64,000 bases of DNA from Pleomorphovibrio marinus (lineage in GTDB: Bacteria; Bacteroidota; Bacteroidia; Cytophagales; Cyclobacteriaceae), in assembly GCF_003347495.1 (NCBI RefSeq), contig NZ_QCXY01000003.1, positions 310,001-374,000 of the forward strand, in the 5' to 3' direction. The number at the start of each line of letters is the position of its first letter. Position 1 is the first letter of the stretch. The notes under the pieces were generated by a model. That model was given only the letters and a program-made list of their open reading frames with translations. It was not told the DNA's origin and made no database searches. A program made the position numbers and the translations under genes. This document shows, piece after piece, positions 45,685 to 53,583 of the stretch.

Positions 45685-46608
45685 TTAATAAATTTTTAAT
45701 TGATAAGTAAGACCCATTCCCAAAACAGAAGCCATGCCAACATTTCTGCCGCTCACCACTTGGTTAAAGTAGGCCAGTGCCCCCAACCCCTTATCAGCTT
45801 TGATATAGTATTGAGCCCAAACCCCAATTTGGCTGACTTCCATTTTATTGGTGGGCTGTGGCCGGTTATAAGACCTGATGTCATCGCCACTCAGGCAGTT
45901 GAGGCTCATGTAGGTGGCCTCAAGCCTAAGCCTATTCTCCAAAGCCCAATAACCTATGGCAGCATGGAAATTAAAGGCGTTGGGAACATTCATAAAGGAA
46001 GAATAAACGCTACCGTTCTGATAGTAATAATCCCTTTCAATTTGTGTCTGCCCCCGCCACAGGTAAGCACCTGCAACGCGGAAAATCAAGCCGTTGTCCA
46101 TTTTATATCCCCCAATGGCCCTTAAGCCTAGTTCCGGTGCGCCTGCACCAATGCTAAATGGCATATAATCGGAAAGATAGCGTCCCACAGGGCGGGCAAA
46201 GTGCGCATTGGTCAAAAACAAGACTCTACCTTTTCCTACCTGCCTTTTCAACCAATCCACCTTCACCGACATATTTATATCTTGAAAACCCGATTGCCCA
46301 ACCTGGGTACCCCCTGATGGTTCAGTACTGATGTAGGGCAAGCTGGTGATTATGTTGATTTTTTCGGTAAGGCCAAATGCAACCATGGGCATTACCATTT
46401 GCCTGGTGAGTGTGCCAATGTTCGCATTTCTCCTTAAGTAACCACCTTCCCAATATTGATCCCATTTCCCTACTTCGTAGATACCCGCCATGCATATTTC
46501 ACCTTTCGGCATCATGATTTCGTCGAAGGGCAACTGTGCATGCGAACAAACTATATTTTGGAAATAAACAAAAGCCAGTAAAAGAACTGACCCGTAAAGC
46601 TTTTTCAT
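45685..46608 (-). CDS. Outer-membrane beta-barrel protein, SphA/phenol-meta-pathway-like
   Basis: About 307 residues. Signal peptide (LYGSVLLLAFVYFQNIVCSHAQ). Strands rich in aromatic and Gly residues: EVGKWDQYWEGGYLRRN, MVMPMVAFGLTEKINIITSL, VGQSGFQDINMSVKV, LGLRAIGGYKMDNGLIFRVA, RLRLEATYMSLNC, SQIGVWAQYYIKADK and GMGLTYQLKIY at the very end. The overall pattern recalls the transporter-like MetA-pathway outer-membrane proteins. It is probably co-transcribed with the PAP2-like gene that follows 12 bp later. Cargo unknown. Confidence 0.75.
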   Translation of the reverse strand: MKKLYGSVLLLAFVYFQNIVCSHAQLPFDEIMMPKGEICMAGIYEVGKWDQYWEGGYLRRNANIGTLTRQMVMPMVAFGLTEKINIITSLPYISTEPSGGTQVGQSGFQDINMSVKVDWLKRQVGKGRVLFLTNAHFARPVGRYLSDYMPFSIGAGAPELGLRAIGGYKMDNGLIFRVAGAYLWRGQTQIERDYYYQNGSVYSSFMNVPNAFNFHAAIGYWALENRLRLEATYMSLNCLSGDDIRSYNRPQPTNKMEVSQIGVWAQYYIKADKGLGALAYFNQVVSGRNVGMASVLGMGLTYQLKIY

Positions 46609-47190
46609 TTTTCTATTATTTAATGGTCTAAATTTTCCAACACCAAATGGATGGACTTACTACAGGGTTATGAAGACAAACATTACCCTAGGCAGGCAAT
46701 TCACTGGACACTACCATTGATATATTACTTTTAATCATATAATTTATTGATTATACACTAATTTTTAAACCTACCACGCTGCGTACGTTGCGAGTTCGTT
46801 GCGCCCCCCTGAAAAAACTCAGGGCTGGGCTGCGAGAAAACCAATGTCATGAGGAAAATTTTCTCAAGCTCATCATACTAAATTCCTAAATTTATAAATA
46901 ACTCCGGATTTTCAAATAAATAAAAAAGTATTTTTTTTACTCTAGCTAGTAGGTACACAAAGCTCATCAAGAACAACTTTCCCAAAAAGTGAATTGGTGA
47001 AGATTAAATACAGAAATATGGAAAAGAAATTTATTCATCCCTATAAATACCTACCAATGGAACGTCAAAAAATGATTAGAAAACAAAATGGAGGTAGGGT
47101 GGCTTATAAGCTATTCTTAGTGGTCTAGTCTTTACATCACTAAAATTTGGGGACCACTTTCCAAACGGATGGGACAATAAGGTTTTACAA
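46609..47190. other. Intergenic stretch with one internally deleted gene copy
   Basis: Contains a hairpin CCCTGA/TCAGGG (near 46806-46823), a half-site of the 35729 palindrome (ATTCCTAAATTTA near 46881), and the remnant described at 46977. No other protein can be supported. Confidence 0.5.
46977..47038 (-). pseudogene. Internally deleted remnant of the seven-helix membrane gene
   Basis: From ATG 47038 the frame reads MNKFLFHISVFNLHQFTFWE then S. The first six residues equal the start of the protein at 42235 and the rest matches its C-terminal HISVFTFHQFTFWES. About 200 residues between are gone. The bases 5' of the ATG (47039-47085) also match the upstream region of that gene. It is a deleted duplicate. 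Confidence 0.8.
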
Positions 47191-47799
47191 CTATTCAATT
47201 TCCCAAAAAAACTCCTCCAGATCCAGCACAAAGCCCTTGATCACCTTTGATTCCACCACATCCCCGGAGGTGAAAAGTTTGGAGGGATCATATTTACCGT
47301 TAATTAGGGTGTAAATAAGCAAATCCTGGGTTTCCGCATGGATAATCCAATACTCCCGGACCCCTTTCGACTCATAAAGCTCGAACTTATGCTTCAATTC
47401 GGTTTTACTATTGCCGGGAGAAAGGATTTCCACGATCAAGTCCGGGGCTCCGATACAACCTCGGTCATCCAGTTTTTCCGGATCGCAAATCACGCAGATG
47501 TCTGGCTGAACCACATCGTGAATTTTCTTGTCTTCTTTGGATTTTTCAGGTAGTCGGACATCAAACGGTGCGCAATAAACTTCACATTTTTTACCTTTCA
47601 GAAACCCTGCCAATCTAAAAGACAATTCAACGGATACTTTCTGGTGAATCCTTTTCGGTGCGGCCGCAGCCTTTTTAAAAACCTTTCCTTTGATCAATTC
47701 GACCACTTCCTCCATCTGCCAGGTCAGGTAGTCGGCATAGGAATAGTTGCCATACTCCAAATCCGGCTCATTCACTGTATCGGGTTTTTTAACTTCCAT
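47191..47799 (-). CDS. Uma2-family (DUF820) PDDEXK protein, copy 1
   Basis: About 202 residues. Motifs: YADYLTWQMEEVVELIKGKV, KKAAAAPKRIHQKVS, CAPFDVRLPEKSKED, HDVVQPDICVICDPEKLDDR, APDLIVEILSPGNSK and KFELYESKGVREYWII. The D-x-E and E-x(n)-K/Y residues are those of Uma2 restriction-endonuclease-like folds. The role of the family is unknown, possibly nuclease. Upstream it shares the block AAATCAGTATATTTAAA with copy 3, which may be its promoter. It is one of three similar copies within 5 kb. Confidence 0.88.
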   Translation of the reverse strand: MEVKKPDTVNEPDLEYGNYSYADYLTWQMEEVVELIKGKVFKKAAAAPKRIHQKVSVELSFRLAGFLKGKKCEVYCAPFDVRLPEKSKEDKKIHDVVQPDICVICDPEKLDDRGCIGAPDLIVEILSPGNSKTELKHKFELYESKGVREYWIIHAETQDLLIYTLINGKYDPSKLFTSGDVVESKVIKGFVLDLEEFFWEIE

Positions 47800-48039
47800 C
47801 GTTTAAATATACTGATTTTCAGCGTTTCTAGCATTCTATTTTAAAATAGGACAACTAAGTAAGCTTGAGCTGATTCATTTCAGAAATTTAAGAACAAATA
47901 AATAGGTTATGGGATATACAAAATGTAGGTATGTACCAAAAAAATTCGCAAGTGTATTTGAATACCATACCCGCCGGATGTTCCTTAGCTGGCAGAAAAC
48001 AAGTCTATGCCAGTTGAATAGCATAATCGCGCTTAAAGA

Positions 48040-48648
48040 CTATTCAATATCCCCAAAAAACTCCTCCAAATCCAGCTTAAACCCAGAGATCACCTTCGAC
48101 TCCACCACATGGCCGGCAGTAAATAAAATGGAAGGGACATATTTACCATTGGTAAGGGTATAGATGAGCAAATCCTGAGTTTCTGCATGGATAATCCAAT
48201 ATTCCCGGACACCGTTCGACTCATAGAGCTCGAACTTATGCTTCAATTCGGTTTTACTATTGCCGGGAGAAAGGATTTCCACGATCAAGTCCGGAGCTCC
48301 AATACAGCCTCTGTCATCCAGTTTTTCCGGATCACAAATCACGCAGATATCCGGCTGTACCACGTTGTATATTTTTCTGTCCTCTTTTGAGGTGGTAGGA
48401 AAACGTACATCAAAGGGGGCATCGTAAACTTGACAGGGTTTGTTCTCTAAAAAAACATACAGCCTAGTCAGAAGTTTTGCCGAAATACGCTGGTGAATGC
48501 GTTTAGGAGCAGCTGCGGCTTTTTTAAAAACCTTCCCTTTGATCAGTTCTACCACTTCCTCCATCTGCCAGGTCAGGTAGTCGGCATAAGAATAATTGCC
48601 GAACTCCAAATCCGGTTCGTTAACAGTGTTTTTTTTCCCGGCATCCAT
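48040..48648 (-). CDS. Uma2-family PDDEXK protein, copy 2
   Basis: About 202 residues. Almost identical to copy 1 over residues 12-52 and 105-165, but residues about 53-98 differ (RISAKLLTRLYVFLENKP, DAPFDVRFPTTSKEDRK). Long stretches of identical bases flank the variable block, which suggests gene conversion. It begins 18 bp after the ThuA stop and may be read through from it. It lacks the upstream block shared by copies 1 and 3. All nuclease-like motifs (QPDICVICDP, EILSPGNS) are intact. Confidence 0.88.
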   Translation of the reverse strand: MDAGKKNTVNEPDLEFGNYSYADYLTWQMEEVVELIKGKVFKKAAAAPKRIHQRISAKLLTRLYVFLENKPCQVYDAPFDVRFPTTSKEDRKIYNVVQPDICVICDPEKLDDRGCIGAPDLIVEILSPGNSKTELKHKFELYESNGVREYWIIHAETQDLLIYTLTNGKYVPSILFTAGHVVESKVISGFKLDLEEFFGDIE

Positions 48649-48666
48649 GGTTTATGGAAATAAAAT

Positions 48667-49713
48667 TTATTGTTTATCAGCTTTCAACTCAAACTCCCTT
48701 CTTGTCGAATTCTCTGCGGTAGGAAAATCATGGGGAATGGGTACGGTAACCTCACCTGTGGCAGCCCATTCTGTCCCTCTTAGAAATGAGGTGATAAACC
48801 CGACACTTTCAATGGAGTAATCATCATGTCCCAGCGTGGTGTGGAATACCCGGCCTTTACCATAGTCAACCACCATCAGCATTGGTTCATGACGGTCGGT
48901 AGGTGCCTTGCCCGACACATCCTTTCCAGTGGCCAATACGGTCATATTTTCTGCAGGCCCCCGCAACTGGGCGTAGCATTCGTCCTTGGTAGTTAGCCAT
49001 TCCTCTGGCATCCCTTCTGTAATGGGATGGTCTTTTACGCGCACTGTAATGGGAAAAATGTGTGCCGGCCCATGGGAGCCACAGGTTCCCGGAGAGGGAT
49101 CACGGACCAGTTCACCTTCATTGGTATAGTATACATAAGGCCCATCTTTTTCATCTCGGTCACCCCAGCCTCCCAGTCCTATCATTTTATTGTATTCCAG
49201 CCAATCGGGAAATGAGTTGTTTGCGGCATGCACGGACACGAAGCCTCCACCGGAGTACATATATTCTTCCAATGCCTTTTGGGTTTTTTCCGGCCAATTG
49301 GCCGCTTGCCAGCCAAAGTTTGAAATCACCACATCATAATTCTTGAATTCAGGGGTGAAGCCCGGATCATGTTGAGGTTTTTCCAAATCCTCGGTTTCCC
49401 CAACCCCAGCCAAAGGAAGATACTCCTTTTCCCGGTCTCCTTTCCAGGTAACCTTGGTTCTGTAAATATCTACCTGAAAAAGCCCTGTTTCATCCAGGTA
49501 CTGCTTCATCATAATGGTAGATTTGGGCCAAACCTCATGATTGTTTTGCCCGTCCACAATTAAAGCTTTTATAGGGGCATTTCGTTCCGGTTCCTTTTGA
49601 GCTTGGGTTTCTTTACCGGTTTCTAGCTTATCCTTCCAACCTGTTTTAGTGCTGGAGGCCATGCTAACAGTTAATGCTAGGAAATAAATTACGATATAGG
49701 GAAGAATTTTCAT
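48667..49713 (-). CDS. ThuA-domain protein, exported
   Basis: About 348 residues from ATG 49713 (MKILPYIVIYFLALTVSMASS), a signal peptide. ThuA motifs: PIKALIVDGQNNHEVW, YDVVISNFGWQAANWP, YMYSGGGFVSVHAANNSFPD, ECYAQLRGPAENMTVLAT and GKGRVFHTTLGHDDYS. It is more typical of Bacteroidota sugar-locus ThuA proteins than the copy at 36275, and the two share the same layout. It follows the sulfatase at 49806, with repeat copy B between them, and precedes Uma2 copy 2. The reaction is undefined. Confidence 0.9.
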   Translation of the reverse strand: MKILPYIVIYFLALTVSMASSTKTGWKDKLETGKETQAQKEPERNAPIKALIVDGQNNHEVWPKSTIMMKQYLDETGLFQVDIYRTKVTWKGDREKEYLPLAGVGETEDLEKPQHDPGFTPEFKNYDVVISNFGWQAANWPEKTQKALEEYMYSGGGFVSVHAANNSFPDWLEYNKMIGLGGWGDRDEKDGPYVYYTNEGELVRDPSPGTCGSHGPAHIFPITVRVKDHPITEGMPEEWLTTKDECYAQLRGPAENMTVLATGKDVSGKAPTDRHEPMLMVVDYGKGRVFHTTLGHDDYSIESVGFITSFLRGTEWAATGEVTVPIPHDFPTAENSTRREFELKADKQ

Positions 49714-49803
49714 GTGTTTAAATTTTCTTTTCAGCGGCCACATGGATTCTCGCCATGATAATCATCCCTCCGTGCGTCGCTTGCGTCATGCTCGATTTCA
49801 TAT
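49714..49803. repeat. Intergenic repeat, copy B
   Basis: Similar over its length to 17623-17737. Here the arrangement is sulfatase, repeat, ThuA; there it is sulfatase, repeat, PhoD-like. The insertion with the CCTGAC/GTCAGG hairpin is absent. A 27-codon frame (MKSSMTQATHGGMII ...) spans it but is closed in copy A. Confidence 0.75.
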
Positions 49804-49805
49804 TA

Positions 49806-51275
49806 TTATCTCTTAATTTCTTTGGCAACCAATTTACTATTATTCTGGTAACTTGAAAAGTCAATTCTTCCCATGGGGTCATTTCGCTCACTTTGCTGCT
49901 GGAGTAATAGGTCCATCATTTCCTTCTTCACAGGTTCATAAGCAGGATCCTCTGAGCGGTCCCTCAATTCATGTGGATCCTTTTCCATATCAAATAGCAG
50001 CAGTTTATTGAGTTTTGGATACACTATCAGTTTGTGTTTATCCGTCCTCACCATACGCTGCAGATCCAGATAACAACTGTAAATCGCCGGATAGGCACTT
50101 TCCGCACCCTCCCGTATATAGGGCATCAGGCTGTTGAACACGGTATGATCCGGTTTTTTAACCCCGGCCAGGTCCAACATCGTTGCACTTACATCCTGCA
50201 AATACACCTGCTGAGCAAACCTTTTACCTTTGGGGATACCCGGGCCACTTATCAGCAATGGGGGCCGGACACTGTGGTCAAACATATTCTGTTTGCCCAT
50301 CAACCCGTGATGCCCTACCGCCAGGCCGTGATCGGAGGTGAAAATAATATAGGTGTTGTCCATTTTCCCAGAGGCTTCCAGGGCATCCAGGATTTTTCCA
50401 ACCTGGTCATCCATGTGGGTGATAATGGCATAATATTCCTGTATGTTCTTCCGAACCGCATAGGCGGTGCGCGGAAAGGGAGCCAGGGCCTCGTCCCTCA
50501 GTTTCTCACTCAAGCCAATGCTGTCTTTGTAGGGGTACATGTCCATATGGCTAGGTGGCAAGGCAATGCTTTCCACGGGATACATATCCACAAATTCTTT
50601 GGGGGACTGCCTGGGGTCATGGGGGGCATTGAAAGCCAGGTACATCATAAATGGATTACTGCTGTCCTTGGCCTGCTCCATAAAGGCCAGGGCATCATCG
50701 GCCAGCACCTCCGACCAGTGCTTCCCCCCTTTCCAGAACCCCTCAAACTTTTTGTCCCAGGGCTGCCAGGTGGTGTCTGACCTACTCTTTGGTCGGTCAT
50801 AGCCTTCCGGGGTCTGATTGGGCATCCCCGGCCTTACATGTACCACATGTCGGAAGATGCTTTCCGCATCTGCTTTTACATGCCACTTTCCGGTCATGTA
50901 GGTATCGTATCCTGCCTTTTCAAGCAACTGGGGCCAAAACTGTTTTTGGTCAGCCCTATTTTGGAAATCGTCTTCTTGTTGGTGGGCATCCCAGACGGAC
51001 AGCCCGCTGATCATCATGGCACGGCTGGCCACACAGACCGCCCCGTTCCAGGCACCCATATTGTAGGCGTGGGTGAAAGTGGCCCCTTCCTTAACCAATC
51101 TGTCTAAATTGGGCGTTTTTACCTCAGGATGGCCTAGTGCCCCGATCAAATCGTAACGCTGGTCGTCAGAAAAGATAAAGAGAAAGTTGGGTTTTTCGGG
51201 GTTATTTGTTTGGCTATAAAGACCGGTGGAAGTCAAAAGCAATGTGCCAATCAGTACTACTAGTTTGGAAGTCAT
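49806..51275 (-). CDS. Sulfatase, choline-sulfatase-like
   Basis: About 489 residues. Signal peptide (LVVLIGTLLLTSTGLYSQ), not a lipoprotein. Sulfatase motifs: NFLFIFSDDQRYDLIGALGH, the formylglycine signature CVASR (Cys81, C-x-A-x-R), TGKWHVKAD, YLAFNAPHDPRQSP and IFTSDHGLAVGHHGLMGKQN. The last resembles choline-sulfatase-type (S1_8/S1_16-like) enzymes. It is secreted to the periplasm. It precedes the ThuA gene on the same strand, separated by repeat copy B. The sulfated substrate is unknown. Confidence 0.92.
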   Translation of the reverse strand: MTSKLVVLIGTLLLTSTGLYSQTNNPEKPNFLFIFSDDQRYDLIGALGHPEVKTPNLDRLVKEGATFTHAYNMGAWNGAVCVASRAMMISGLSVWDAHQQEDDFQNRADQKQFWPQLLEKAGYDTYMTGKWHVKADAESIFRHVVHVRPGMPNQTPEGYDRPKSRSDTTWQPWDKKFEGFWKGGKHWSEVLADDALAFMEQAKDSSNPFMMYLAFNAPHDPRQSPKEFVDMYPVESIALPPSHMDMYPYKDSIGLSEKLRDEALAPFPRTAYAVRKNIQEYYAIITHMDDQVGKILDALEASGKMDNTYIIFTSDHGLAVGHHGLMGKQNMFDHSVRPPLLISGPGIPKGKRFAQQVYLQDVSATMLDLAGVKKPDHTVFNSLMPYIREGAESAYPAIYSCYLDLQRMVRTDKHKLIVYPKLNKLLLFDMEKDPHELRDRSEDPAYEPVKKEMMDLLLQQQSERNDPMGRIDFSSYQNNSKLVAKEIKR

Positions 51276-51529
51276 GGGATATTGTTTAGATCGAATTTGT
51301 TATTTTGGCAATCACTACCGTTGTTGCTTTCCTGTTAGAAAGTTAACCATTTTTTCAATTGCAGGGAAAAATCATTGACTGTTTCGGGGTATTCGGGGGA
51401 AATATTGATTTTTCTCCTGGTTCCACCAACCCTGCAATAGCTAGGTATTTGCCTCATCCGGCACCTCATTCACAAAAGGGAGCAGCCTGTTCATTATGGG
51501 TCAAAAGGCTAGTTTAATGGGTTTAAACA

Positions 51530-52138
51530 CTATTCGATATCCCCAAAAAATTCCTCCAAATCCAGTTTAAACCCTTTAAGCACATGTGACTCCGCCACAT
51601 CTCCGGAGGTAAGCAGCAGTGATGGGGCATATTTTCCATGGGTAAGGCGATAGATGAGCAAATCTTGAGTTTCAGCATGAATGATCCAATACTCCTGAAC
51701 TCCGTTAAATTCATAAAGCTCGAACTTATGCTTCAATTCGGTTTTACTATTCCCTGGAGATAGAATTTCTACAATCAAGTCTGGGGCTCCGATGGAGCCT
51801 CGTTCATCCAGTTTTGCTGGGTCGCAAACCACGCAAATATCCGGCTGAACCACGTCATGGATTTTATGATCTGCTTTAGAAGCTTTCGGGAAGCGCACAT
51901 CAAAAGGGGCAAAATAAACCTGGCATTTTTGACCTTTCAGAAAATTACCCAATCTGAGAAAAATCTCTCCCGATACTTTTTGATGAATCCTTTTGGGTGC
52001 AGCCGCAGCTTTTTTAAAAATTTTCCCTTTGATCAATTCGACCACCTCCTCCATCTGCCATTTCAGGTAGTCGGCATAGGAATAATTTCCGTATTCCAAA
52101 TCCGGTTCATTGACTGTATCTGGCTTTTTGACTTCCAC
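51530..52138 (-). CDS. Uma2-family PDDEXK protein, copy 3
   Basis: About 202 residues, starting with GTG at 52138 where copy 1 has ATG. The first 52 residues almost equal copy 1; residues 53-98 form another variant (KVSGEIFLRLGNFLKGQK, FAPFDVRFPKASKADHK). The rest again matches closely, with CVVCDPAKLDERGSIG, EILSPGNSK and EYWIIHAETQD. The upstream block AAATCAGTATATTTAAA is shared with copy 1. It lies alone between the sulfatase and the divergent NHL-type gene. Function unknown. Confidence 0.88.
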   Translation of the reverse strand: MEVKKPDTVNEPDLEYGNYSYADYLKWQMEEVVELIKGKIFKKAAAAPKRIHQKVSGEIFLRLGNFLKGQKCQVYFAPFDVRFPKASKADHKIHDVVQPDICVVCDPAKLDERGSIGAPDLIVEILSPGNSKTELKHKFELYEFNGVQEYWIIHAETQDLLIYRLTHGKYAPSLLLTSGDVAESHVLKGFKLDLEEFFGDIE

Positions 52139-52256
52139 AATTTAAATATACTGATTTTGGGACTTTTAAGATAAAATGAAATTGCTATTTATGTAAAAAT
52201 GCGGCGTTTTACCAGATAATTGTTAAATTATCAGTCTGGAATTCTGTTGAAATACC

Positions 52257-53324
52257 ATGGCTTCAAGAAGAAAATTCATCAAAAACACCATTACAGGAAG
52301 CGGGGCACTGGCTGTTTCCTTGTTTCCCTCATTTTATATTCAGCCTGCAAAACCCAAACTTTCGGAAGAGATCTTGGGCCATGGGGACTTTCGCTACAGG
52401 CTGGAACCGGGCTGGGGTGATTTGGATCCCAACAGGTATCCGGTAAACAACTGTCACGAAATGGTCAGTGATAAATTGGGCAGGCTGTTTATGCTTACCG
52501 ATCATCCCCGCAACAATATCCTTATCTATGATCCTTCCGGCAAACTTATGGATAATTGGACCCTATCCTTGCCGGGGGCGCATGGACTGAGCATTGCCGA
52601 AGAGGGCGATACTGAATTCCTGTACATCACCGATCCCGGTCTAGGAAGGGTTATAAAAAGCACATTGAAAGGAAAGATCGTTATGGAATTGAAGCACCCT
52701 TCGGAAATAGGTGCCTATGATGAGAAAGCCGCATACAGGCCTACCGAAACTGCCATTGGACCAAACGGGGATATTTATGTGGCAGATGGGTACGGCTCCC
52801 AGTTCATCCTGCAATATGATACCCAGGGGAATTTTATCCGGAAATTTGGCGGGGACAGTTTTCTGCAACCGGACAAATTCAAACAGGCGCACGGGGTTGC
52901 CCTGGACAATAGGGATCCCCAAAATCCAACGTTGTTATGTTCGGCACGGATTAAAAATTCATTTAAGCGATTCAGTTTGGACGGGACCTATCTAGAAGAT
53001 TACTATTTGCCCGGTGCATTTATCAGCAGGCCTGTCATGGATGGTGATAATGTATATTCCGGCGTTTGTTTCGGCATGGAGGAAGGGAATTACAACATGC
53101 ATCTCAACAAAGGTTTCGTCACCATCCTGGACAAAGATCACAAAGTGGTCTCCAACCCGGGAGGCAAAGAACCCATTTATAAGGAGGGGGAATTGCAACT
53201 GATGCTACAGGACAAACCGATTTTCAAACATTGCCATGATGTCTGCTTGGACAGGGACAAAAACCTCTATGTCTGCCAATGGAACGCGGGAAATGTTTAT
53301 CCCTACAAATTGCATAGGGTGTAA
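52257..53324 (+). CDS. NHL/six-bladed beta-propeller protein with twin-arginine leader
   Basis: About 355 residues. Leader MASRRKFIKNTITGSGALAV. The mature protein has repeated blades with the D-x-GxLYVAD type: KLGRLFMLTDHPRNNILIYD, PNGDIYVADGYGSQFILQYD, GNFIRKFGGD, QAHGVALDN and DRDKNLYVCQWNAGNVYPY. This suits a peptidyl-glycine-lyase-like or NHL propeller. It may bind or process a sugar-derived ligand; no catalytic residue is obvious. It is divergent from Uma2 copy 3. A lone plus-strand gene. Confidence 0.82.
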   Translation: MASRRKFIKNTITGSGALAVSLFPSFYIQPAKPKLSEEILGHGDFRYRLEPGWGDLDPNRYPVNNCHEMVSDKLGRLFMLTDHPRNNILIYDPSGKLMDNWTLSLPGAHGLSIAEEGDTEFLYITDPGLGRVIKSTLKGKIVMELKHPSEIGAYDEKAAYRPTETAIGPNGDIYVADGYGSQFILQYDTQGNFIRKFGGDSFLQPDKFKQAHGVALDNRDPQNPTLLCSARIKNSFKRFSLDGTYLEDYYLPGAFISRPVMDGDNVYSGVCFGMEEGNYNMHLNKGFVTILDKDHKVVSNPGGKEPIYKEGELQLMLQDKPIFKHCHDVCLDRDKNLYVCQWNAGNVYPYKLHRV

Positions 53325-53447
53325 ATCTGCCCACCCAATACCCAGTAATGTTCGCATTAAATTGGATAAAATGAATAAAACCTCAAGTGAAAATCACCAA
53401 ATAAAAATGTTGGGAATAAAGGTATTCCGAATCAGTTCCTTACCTCC

Positions 53448-53570
53448 TTGAGCATTGATGAAATTTTACCCAATTACCAATTGTTGGTCAAACACAGAAA
53501 AAATAATAAAGCAGTGTTTGATTCAAAGGAGTATAGTTTCCTTGAATCACATGATTCATCCCATTTTTAA
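53448..53570 (+). pseudogene. Fused remnant of a DUF433/DUF5615 pair
   Basis: The frame reads LSIDEILPNYQLLVKHRKNN and then KAVFDSKEYSFLESHDSSHF. The first part resembles the SIDEILEDYP segment of DUF433 antitoxins and the second the VVISKDYDFLES segment of DUF5615 toxins, with the middle missing. Upstream, GIKVFRISSL may be the DUF433 core in another frame. Similar motifs in the pair at 22746 support the reading. Short, so only moderate confidence. Confidence 0.45.
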
Positions 53571-53583
53571 AAAGAGCTAACTT

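Noticed and set aside
49714-49803. 27-codon frame (MKSSMTQATHGG) before ThuA as a leader peptide
   Set aside because: The frame is not open in the related repeat at 17623, so coding is unlikely.
48040-52138. Uma2 copies as transposase genes of an insertion sequence
   Set aside because: No terminal inverted repeats or target duplications were found around the copies, and the family is not a transposase.
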